Source: an uncultured Collinsella sp. (GTDB lineage Bacteria; Actinomycetota; Coriobacteriia; Coriobacteriales; Coriobacteriaceae). Taken from it: a DNA stretch of 17,933 nucleotides. The stretch's first letter is position 1; each line of letters starts with the position of its first letter. The translations under genes and the position numbers were made by a program. The stretch covers positions 1 to 17,933 of the forward strand of contig CABUJL010000030.1 of assembly GCA_902491915.1 (NCBI GenBank). Direction: 5' to 3'. Shown piece after piece: positions 1 to 6,896 of this stretch. The notes beneath the pieces are model-generated. The model did not search any database. It saw nothing but the letters and a program-made list of their open reading frames with translations, and was not told where the DNA came from.

Positions 1-1417
<1,417 letters not shown>

Positions 1418-1501
1418 TGACTGCCAAGGGCCAAAATGGCCTCTCCATCCCCAGGCGACCGGCTCTGGCGCGCCGAGAAGTGTCCCCAAGTGCCGGCAGA
1501 G
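1418..1501. repeat. Direct repeat copy A, left part (split by the IS)
   Basis: This stretch matches 9711-9791 almost base for base. Shared landmarks are the GGCCAAAATGGCC palindrome, CTCTCCATCCCCAGGCGACC and GTGTCCCC...GCCGGCAGAG. The match continues on the far side of the insertion sequence at 3058-3500. Together the two parts form one copy of a ~530-bp repeat whose other copy is 9711-10243. The host sequence to the left (towards nifJ) does not match the region left of the second copy, so the boundary lies at about 1418. Confidence 0.85.
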
Positions 1502-1504
1502 ACG

Positions 1505-1519
1505 ATATGAGCAGGACAT
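1505..1519. repeat. Left subterminal inverted repeat of the IS
   Basis: ATATGAGCAGGACAT at the left end is the exact reverse complement of 3042-3056. It sits two to three bases inside the insertion boundary, as expected for the IS1111 subgroup. Confidence 0.9.
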
Positions 1520-1626
1520 AAAAACATTGAGAGCCCCTGCTGCATGAAAGACCGCGGATTAGGCCGACAATGGTGAGTGTCTAATTCAGCCGCGGCGGCC
1601 ACGCCGCATTCATGGAAGGGGCTCCC

Positions 1627-2738
1627 ATGCTCGATACTACCACCTTCGTCGGCCTCGACGTCCACGCCCGCTCGATAAAGGCAGTCTCCCTCGACGTCAT
1701 GACCGGGGAGGTGCGCTGCGCGACCTTCGGCTACGACGCCGGGGCAGTCGCGGAGTGGGTGCGGTCCGTGGACCCAAAGGCCAGGTGCGTGTACGAATCC
1801 GGGGTCACGGGGTTCGACCTGCAGAAGAGGCTCTCCGGCCTCGGGGTCGACTGCGTGGTCGGCGCCGTCTCGAAGATGATCAAGCCCAGCGCGGACAGGC
1901 GCAGGAAGAACGACCGCAACGACGCCGAGTTCCTCGCCCGCATGCTGTCGGTCGGCAACGTCGTCGAGGTGTGGGTCCCCGACGACGAGTGCGAGGCCGC
2001 CCGCGACCTGACCAGGGCGCTCGAGGACGCGAGGGACGACCTCTCGCGCGCGAAGCAGCGGCTCTCCAAGTTCCTGCTCAGACACGGGCTCGCCTTCGAC
2101 GAGAGGACGCCCACCGGCCGCAGGAAGGGCAACTGGACCCGGGCGCACTGGTCCTGGATCGAGTCGATTAGGTTCGCGGAGGGGGCCGACAACGACGTGC
2201 TCGCCTACTACGTCGACGCGGTCAGGCGGGCGGCGGAGGAGAAGGCGAGGCTCGAGGGGCTCGTCGAGGCCGAGGCCCGCAAGCCCAGGTGGAGGAGGAG
2301 GGTCGACTCCCTGCGCTGCCTCAAGGGCGTCGACACCGCGACGGCCGCCGACCTCGTGTTCGAGGCCGGCGAGTTCTCGAGGTTCAGGAACGCCGGTCGT
2401 TCGCTGCATGGGTCGGCCTGACGCCCTCCGAGCACTCCAGCGGGGAGAGCGACCGCAGGGGCGCGATCACCAAGGCCGGCAACAAACACCTGAGGAAGGC
2501 GCTGGTCGAGGCCGCGTGGCACTACCTGACGTGCTCGGGGCGGCCGAAGGACCTCGCCAAGGGCCAGGCCCCGGACCGGGTCGCCCGCAGGCATGCCGCC
2601 AAGGGCGTGCGGAGGCTGGTCGAGAGGCGGGAGGCGCTGCTCGCGCGCGGGGTCCACGGCAACAAGGCGAACGTGGCCACGGCGCGCGAGCTCGCCTGCT
2701 GGGTGTGGGCGGTCGGCCTCATGGCCGAGGAGGCGTAG
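1627..2738 (+). pseudogene. IS110 family transposase, frameshifted
   Basis: IS110-family DEDD transposases catalyse RNA-guided recombination between the element and its target. The N-terminal half reads from ATG 1627, which is preceded by GAAGGGG; an ATG at 1612 is also possible. It shows the RuvC-like motifs VGLDVHA, VYESG and KNDRNDAEFLARM. The C-terminal Tnp_20 half carries CLKGVDTATA and, in another frame, SFAAWVGLTPSEHSSGE followed by ITKAGNKHLRKALVEAAW. That half contains the SSG serine typical of the family. The frame changes near 2394, where AACGCCGGTCG would need one extra C to stay open. The first frame then ends at 2421 while the second continues to 2738. Joined, the protein would be about 370 residues, normal for the family. 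A 1-bp deletion or a sequencing error explains this better than programmed frameshifting, which is not usual for IS110. Confidence 0.88.
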
Positions 2739-3030
2739 GGGGCCGGTCCCCCGCACATAAGCCGATCACCCCGGAAGCGGTTTGATCCGAAGCCGTTGAG
2801 GCGAACCTCAGGTCCCTTTTCTGCGAGCGCCCAGGGCGCCACACGCGTGCACAGACTGTCGGTTCGACGAAGAAGCCTCAGCCGTAGCAACGGATTGCCC
2901 AGCGAGAGATCGCCACGGGCGGATATTAAACTGCAAAGACGAGCGTCGGGAAGACACGCCGAGGTCGCCGCGGACGGGTTGATATAGGGAGAGGGCCTGA
3001 CCCCATATCGTTGGGGCCAGGCCCGATTTT
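2739..3030 (+). ncRNA. Candidate guide (bridge/seek) RNA region of the IS
   Basis: IS110-family elements encode a noncoding RNA that pairs with target and donor DNA; in the IS1111 subgroup it lies 3' of the transposase. This ~290-base region has no plausible gene and several short hairpins: TGAGG-CGAA-CCTCA (2797-2810), GCGCC-CAG-GGCGC (2827-2839), CGCC-ACG-GGCG (2911-2921) and GACG-AG-CGTC. It ends in a terminator-like hairpin. Unpaired stretches between hairpins contain CCTTTTCT (2815-2822), the reverse complement of the target across the insertion point, and ATATTAAA (2923-2930), identical to the right junction 3053-3060. The boundaries and function are inferred. Confidence 0.4.
2993..3030 (+). 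terminator. Terminator-like hairpin at the IS right end
   Basis: GGGCCTG-A-CCCC (2993-3004) pairs with GGGG-C-CAGGCCC (3013-3024) around an 8-base loop and is followed by GATTTT on the plus strand. It could end the transposase or noncoding transcript inside the element. Confidence 0.65.
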
Positions 3031-3041
3031 GCCTCTTGACA

Positions 3042-3056
3042 ATGTCCTGCTCATAT
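3042..3056. repeat. Right subterminal inverted repeat of the IS
   Basis: ATGTCCTGCTCATAT is the exact inverse of 1505-1519 and lies one base inside the right insertion boundary. Confidence 0.9.
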
Positions 3057-3057
3057 T

Positions 3058-3500
3058 AAAAGGAACGTCCCTAACTGCCGGCTAGAGGGCACCGAAGAGA
3101 ATGGCGTAGGTAGTGGATTCGCCGAGTTTGAGCTCGTCGCCGGGGTTGAGCTGGGCGGAGCGGCCGGGCTCTACTTGAATACACACACTCGTGGCCCCGT
3201 TTACCACCACGGTGCCGTTAGTGGACGACAGGTCCTCGACAAACCATGCGCCAGACTCGTCGCACCAGATATGGGCATGGCGGGCCGAGACGTCGTCGGT
3301 GATGCCGCCCTCCCCCGTTGCCAGCGCGCCGATCTCAACGCCTTCCTCACTCGGCTGAATCCAGCGCGGGACGCTCACCACGTAGCCGTTTTGCACGCAC
3401 AGCAGTCCCAGCGGATGCGCCGGCGCGACCTCGTGCTCGCCCGCGACCGAAAATGTGCTCAGCGAGCGCGGCGTCGACGTGTCGCCGCCACGGGTCGCAT
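3058..3500. repeat. Direct repeat copy A, right part
   Basis: This matches 9792-10243 at roughly 85-90 % identity by eye. It includes the inverted-repeat arm CTGCCGGC, the FHA stop codon and the last ~138 codons of the FHA gene. There is a 6-bp indel relative to copy B. Similarity stops near 3500, where the island-specific sequence begins. Confidence 0.88.
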
Positions 3501-3504
3501 GAGC
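3082..3504 (-). pseudogene. Truncated duplicate of the FHA-domain protein gene (C-terminal part only)
   Basis: The translated fragment contains a complete FHA phosphothreonine-binding fold at its end. It shows DDVSARHAHIWCD, then VEDLSSTNGTVVVNG, and finishes ELKLGESTTYAILFGAL, exactly as the intact gene at 9816-10754. Homology starts at AHATRGG (AHATCGG in the intact copy); everything N-terminal to that is missing. The frame stays open upstream to an ATG at 3555, but that start has no ribosome-binding site and codes for unrelated residues. I treat it as a gene remnant created by duplication. Substitutions and a missing Val-Gly pair show that it is not a very recent copy, or that it came from a related strain. 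Expression of an isolated FHA domain cannot be excluded. Confidence 0.85.
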
Positions 3505-4071
3505 GCGGCGGCTCGCCCGACTTGGAACTAAGGCGGGCGTGAGAGCAAACGGCATAGGGAACGAATCTTGCGGATGTACTCCTCGACGTCAGGCAGGTAA
3601 GCCCCACGAAGTCACCGGGGAGGCCCAAGCGGCCCGGCACCACTTCCAGATTCTGACCAGGGCGAGTCGTTCGCCGGTGGCTGAAGGCTCGCTCCCACCC
3701 AAAAGGGGAGATTCGCGTTGTTCCCCAATCGCTCTCGCATCTTTCATTTTGCTCGAGGTGGGCTATAAAAACTTTCCTGGTGAAAGGCGGCGATTGGTTT
3801 CCTTTCTTTCTAGAGGAGCGCGCCTGTAATCTGTTTTCATCCTAAATCAAGTTAAGATCGGACCTTCCAGAGGCAAGTCGACTCAAACTGCGAGGCTCCA
3901 TGTTGGAATAAAGAGCGCTGTCGAAGTGCCAACAACACAAAGCTTGCCAGTCTCAAATAGAACCTTTTGGGAGTCCGATTGGGCCGCACACCGAATCCCC
4001 GCTGGTGGTTTTTTATAGCTGCGCAACAATAAACAAGGTTAGTGCCAGTCCAGCATGAAATTGAGGAACGT
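3505..4071. other. Island left border, no confident gene
   Basis: Between the FHA remnant and the radical SAM gene the sequence shifts from GC-rich to clearly AT-richer at about 3750-3850. A short minus-strand coding-like stretch at 3530-3607 (YLPDVEEYIRKIRSLCRLL) may be a relic, but it is bounded by stops. I see no tRNA, no strong promoter and no clear riboswitch. A TTTTTTATAGC stretch near 4008-4018 could contribute to a promoter for 4072, but without a good -35. Confidence 0.4.
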
Positions 4072-5430
4072 ATGCATTTTTTCTCAGTAAGTGATCGTCG
4101 TTACTGCTTCGATGAGGTCACTCGCAATTGCTTTCAGGTTGACCAAGCATCAGAAGATGCGCTTCGCATATTTGAAGCATCAGGAAGAACGGTCAACTCG
4201 AAGTTGCTAACAAAGTCACTTGCTGCGAAAGGCTACGACCAAACGACCATAGCAGAACTTGAAGACGACATTGATGAGTATCAACGATTGTCTGAGCGGA
4301 CTTTCTTAACAAAAGACACGCCTCGAAAACTTAGATCCATCGAACTCCACGTTTCACATGCATGCAACCTTGGTTGTAGTTACTGTTTTGCCGGTAAAGG
4401 AGATTATGGAACGTCTCCTCTGCTGATGACAGACGAGATAGCCTTCAAGGCGGTCGACTACCTCGTCGCAAGTTCATCGGAAAACGAAACGCTTGCGATC
4501 GTCTTTTTTGGTGGGGAACCCATGATTAACGAGCCGCTGATATGGAAAACGGTCGACTATTCAAAAAGAATATACCCCAATAGAAACTTTACCTATTCTA
4601 TTACGACCAACGGAACGCTTTTGAATGACACTGCTGTGAATTCTTTCAAGGAGCACGGGTTTTCTGTTCTGATTAGTCTCGATGGTACAGGATGCAAGCA
4701 CGATGCATCGCGCCCGTACAAGACGGGAGGCGGCTCTTTCTCCGATATCGACAAAAACGTTCGTCGTTTTTCCGAGTCGTTCCCCTTCGGCGCAAGAGCG
4801 ACCTTAACAAATAATAACTGTAACCTTGTTGAAGACTATCTTCAGTTTAAAGAGATGGGCTTCAGAAGGATTTACTTCTCGCCCGTGAGCTCATTCGATG
4901 AGAATATCAAACTCGACGAACACTCATTAAACAAAATCAGGGCGGGCCTAATAGATTTGGCGGATCAATATCTCAAACAGATTGATCAAGGGGAAAAGCC
5001 CTTGTTTAGAACATTGAAAACTGCAGTTGATTTGATTATGAGCAACAGGATCGCCTTTGTCGGATGCGGGGCTGGCAGGCGTTTTATTTCCGTGACTCCC
5101 GAAGGGGACGTATACCCCTGTCACAGGTTTGTCGGGATGATGCGATTCAAAATGGGCAACATCGTCACCGGAATTGACGAAACTAGGTATATTGAAAACT
5201 GGAGTCAGGGTGTCGAAAAAAGAATTGACTGTACGGACTGTTGGGCTCGGTCTTTCTGTGGTGGGGGCTGTAGCTGGGAGGCTGCAGACGAGCACGGCTA
5301 CTTGCCCAAGAGTCTACACCCTGCATCATGTGAATATAGAAAAATGTGCTATGAGATGGCTTTTGACCTTATTTCCCGCCACTCATCTTCGCAGGAGAAA
5401 AATCAACGAGACGCTACTGTATCGGAATAA
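4072..5430 (+). CDS. Radical SAM/SPASM peptide maturase (ranthipeptide type)
   Basis: This is a 452-residue enzyme expected to install thioether cross-links in the two Cys-rich peptides encoded downstream. The radical SAM cluster motif is CNLGCSYC (C98, C102, C105 from this start), and a FFGGEPM stretch follows. The C-terminal SPASM region has C332, C350 (VYPCH), C387, C390, C396 and C400 (CTDCWARSFCGGGC), then C420 and C426, enough to hold auxiliary Fe-S clusters. The N-terminal ~90 residues (RYCFDEVTRNCFQVD and on) resemble the peptide-recognition domain of such maturases. I prefer ATG 4072, with GAGG six bases upstream, over the GTG at 4042. Base composition is markedly lower in GC than the flanking chromosome, which suggests transfer. 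The exact linkage chemistry is inferred from the substrate motifs. A sactipeptide-type linkage is the main alternative. Confidence 0.9.
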   Translation: MHFFSVSDRRYCFDEVTRNCFQVDQASEDALRIFEASGRTVNSKLLTKSLAAKGYDQTTIAELEDDIDEYQRLSERTFLTKDTPRKLRSIELHVSHACNLGCSYCFAGKGDYGTSPLLMTDEIAFKAVDYLVASSSENETLAIVFFGGEPMINEPLIWKTVDYSKRIYPNRNFTYSITTNGTLLNDTAVNSFKEHGFSVLISLDGTGCKHDASRPYKTGGGSFSDIDKNVRRFSESFPFGARATLTNNNCNLVEDYLQFKEMGFRRIYFSPVSSFDENIKLDEHSLNKIRAGLIDLADQYLKQIDQGEKPLFRTLKTAVDLIMSNRIAFVGCGAGRRFISVTPEGDVYPCHRFVGMMRFKMGNIVTGIDETRYIENWSQGVEKRIDCTDCWARSFCGGGCSWEAADEHGYLPKSLHPASCEYRKMCYEMAFDLISRHSSSQEKNQRDATVSE

Positions 5431-5599
5431 GCGGTTCAGCGCATTGCTGTCACCATTGTGGAGGTGTTCGTTCTTCTGATTACCGTCTGCGAAGCTTATT
5501 GCTACGTTCGCCGAAACCATTCTAGAAATATGGTGAACTAGACATCTTGGTTTGTTATACACAATATTGAGGTTTTTCTGCACTCAAAGGGAGGTAGTC

Positions 5600-5803
5600 G
5601 TGAAGCACATTCATCCGATTAATCCAGGAAGTGGCGACGAGGCAGGCGTGAAGCCGATGTCTTTTGACTGCCTCTTGGGCATTACTGACATCTGTACTGT
5701 TTATGATAAAGCAGATGGCTGTGGTGCATACGATTACTGCGACTATGACATGGATGGCGGCAGCATCTGCGTTGTAGATCACTGTGGCATTGATCAAACG
5801 TAG
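5600..5803 (+). CDS. Cys-rich RiPP precursor peptide 1
   Basis: This 67-residue peptide starts at GTG 5600 behind a strong AAAGGGAGG site, 169 bases after the maturase gene. The first ~22 residues (MKHIHPINPGSGDE and on) have no cysteine and act as a likely leader. The core holds six cysteines at 24, 32, 41, 47, 57 and 62. Each is followed by an aspartate two to five residues later: D30, D36, D45, D50 or D52, D60 and D65. Two are exact C-x3-D units (CTVYD and CGAYD). This spacing is what freyrasin-type ranthipeptide enzymes cross-link, Cys sulfur to Asp beta-carbon. The shared MKHIHP start with the next peptide supports a common recognition sequence. The product is probably secreted by the ABC exporter. 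Its biological activity is unknown. Confidence 0.85.
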   Translation: MKHIHPINPGSGDEAGVKPMSFDCLLGITDICTVYDKADGCGAYDYCDYDMDGGSICVVDHCGIDQT

Positions 5804-5833
5804 TCTCTAATTGGATTAAGGTGAGGAGCTGTT

Positions 5834-6013
5834 ATGAAGCATATCCATCCTGTTGGTTCAAATGAACATCCTCCCGTTGAGCCTTGTTGTCTTGGAGTTG
5901 ATATATGCAATTTTTACGACATCGCCGAGTGCCCTGTTGCGGATTGGTGCTATGTCGATAAAGAATCAAGCTGTGTTTTGCCAGCAGATTGGTGCGATCC
6001 AGTTGACGAGTAG
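5834..6013 (+). CDS. Cys-rich RiPP precursor peptide 2
   Basis: This is a 59-residue peptide from ATG 5834, with GGTGAGGAG upstream and only 30 bases after peptide 1. Its leader is again MKHIHP, then VGSNEHPPVEP. The core has seven cysteines (18, 19, 25, 33, 39, 47, 54). Six have an aspartate two to four residues further on: D23, D29, D37, D42, D52 and D58. Four are exact C-x3-D units (CLGVD, CNFYD, CPVAD, CDPVD). C18 is an extra, unpaired cysteine next to C19. Its six paired cysteines line up with the six of peptide 1, but the rest of the core differs. The two are therefore diverged substrates of one maturase, not a recent duplication. It also contains two Trp-Cys pairs. Confidence 0.86.
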   Translation: MKHIHPVGSNEHPPVEPCCLGVDICNFYDIAECPVADWCYVDKESSCVLPADWCDPVDE

Positions 6014-6091
6014 TTTTGTGGCTAGGAACTATTTGGTCCAATTCAGAATAAGATGGGAACAAATACCAAAATCTCGTGTCTGGGAGGAGTT

Positions 6092-6199
6092 ATGCCATTA
6101 TTGCAAGGTCTCGTTGGATTAGCCTTTATACTTGGGTTATATCTGGCACCTTTTTTAATTCTATTCTTCATTATCCGACTCTTTCTTCGGAGAAAATAG
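6092..6199 (+). CDS. 35-residue single-pass membrane peptide
   Basis: A short frame starts at ATG 6092 with an excellent GGGAGGAG site five bases upstream and ends at TAG 6197-6199. It translates to MPLLQGLVGLAFILGLYLAP and then a second hydrophobic run ending IIRLFLRRK. The result is one long hydrophobic helix with a positively charged C-terminus, which would place the tail in the cytoplasm. It lies 78 bases after precursor peptide 2 and before the terminator, so it is probably in the same transcript. It has no cysteine and lacks the MKHIHP leader, so it is not a maturase substrate. A role as immunity or transport accessory peptide is a guess from position and character. It could also be an untranslated chance frame, but the ribosome-binding site argues against that. 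Confidence 0.65.
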   Translation: MPLLQGLVGLAFILGLYLAPFLILFFIIRLFLRRK

Positions 6200-6263
6200 G
6201 AGTGTCACGCAAACATTAGCGTAGCTTTCTTCCAATATGAGCCGAGCATTGGCAAGTGGAATA

Positions 6264-6317
6264 AGAAGCCCGACCGTTCGCCACATGAAAGTGATCGGAC
6301 GGGCTTCTCTATTTAAC
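6264..6317 (+). terminator. Rho-independent terminator of the maturase/peptide operon
   Basis: AGAAGCCCG-A-CCG (6264-6276) pairs with CGG-A-CGGGCTTCT (6296-6308) and is followed by CTATTT. It lies 65 bases after the small membrane ORF and closes the plus-strand gene group. Confidence 0.75.
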
Positions 6318-6402
6318 CCGGGCCGCCACCCATAGCGGCTTTCCAAGCGTATTCTCAGTGCAAAGCAATCGTCAGTTTAATCCTATGCGTCGATACCGCA
6401 TT

Positions 6403-6528
6403 TCATTTGTTCGGCTCGTATTCTACGGCCTTGTAACCCTCGCACTCTCCGGCAAACGGATTGAACACGAAGGCAGAGATGATGTGTGCGTGGACATCGA
6501 GGCTGCTGTAGGCAACATACTGGGGCAT
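6403..6528 (-). pseudogene. Remnant of a second IS110 family transposase (N-terminus only)
   Basis: A 41-codon minus-strand frame begins MPQYVAYSSLDVHAHIISAF, continues VFNPFAGECEGYKAVEYEPN and stops at 6403-6405. The SLDVHAH segment and the FNP-x-x-GECE pattern are typical of the first RuvC-like motif of IS110-family transposases. It differs clearly from the transposase at 1627, so it comes from another lineage. No further transposase motifs continue downstream on that strand. It is a scar of an earlier insertion inside the island. Confidence 0.6.
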
Positions 6529-6896
6529 GGACCCCCGCTGCGCGTGGCATGCGGCCCGGCATATTCATTGCCGTCCAACCCCGTGTAGTTGCAGCAAAGG
6601 GTGGAACCTCAATGCTCAGCTCATGTTGTCCGTGGGACACGAGAATTGTAAGTACACTTTGGTGTGATTCTCACGATGATACTGAGCCACCTGGAATAAG
6701 ATACGTCGCGACAACACTTCGCTTCACCTCTGTCTCGACAAGACAACGTAGACTAAAGTTTCCTTTAGCAAGAGAATGAGAACTGTATCTGAAAGCGTTG
6801 CGATGGCGTGAAGGCACCGAGTCCGAACCGACTGAATGCTACGTGCATCTGCATCGCTTTTTTGTTATCTCTGTCAGTTGGGTAGCACTACACTTG
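6529..6896. other. Intergenic region between convergent gene groups
   Basis: I find no supportable gene. The right part holds an imperfect plus-strand hairpin with a T6 tail, listed separately. The left part may contain the end of the decayed IS110 element, but no terminal repeat can be recognised. Confidence 0.4.
6792..6863 (+). terminator. Possible terminator, imperfect hairpin plus T6
   Basis: AAAGCGTTGCGATG (6792-6805) pairs imperfectly with CATCTGCATCGCTTT (6846-6860), followed by a run of T to 6863. The loop is long (~40 bases), which weakens the call. It would protect the exporter gene from plus-strand transcription. Confidence 0.4.

Larger units (their letters stand above)
1503..3057 (+). 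mobile_element. IS110 family (IS1111-type) insertion sequence, about 1.56 kb
   Basis: The limits come from comparison with the uninterrupted second repeat copy. There GCAGAG (ending 9791) joins AAAAGG (starting 9792). Here GCAGAG ends at 1501 and AAAAGG resumes at 3058, with one base of ambiguity. The element holds one plus-strand transposase gene, a short left noncoding region (~124 bp before the chosen start) and a long right noncoding region (~320 bp). It has 15-bp perfect inverted repeats set just inside each end. Subterminal repeats and a long 3' noncoding region are known traits of the IS1111 subgroup. No target duplication is evident. The transposase is frameshifted, so the copy is probably not autonomous. 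Confidence 0.9.

Noticed and set aside
3505..3643. Minus-strand frames overlapping the FHA remnant border
   Set aside because: They are short, change frame and have no recognisable domain; at most an unrecognisable relic.
4042..4071. GTG 4042 as start of the radical SAM gene
   Set aside because: ATG 4072 has a better-placed GAGG ribosome-binding site, and the family-like N-terminus begins there. The GTG remains possible.
6811..6835. GGCACCGAGTCCG, resembling the end of a Cas9 tracrRNA
   Set aside because: There is no matching stem in the known form and no CRISPR repeats or cas genes in the window. It is a chance similarity.
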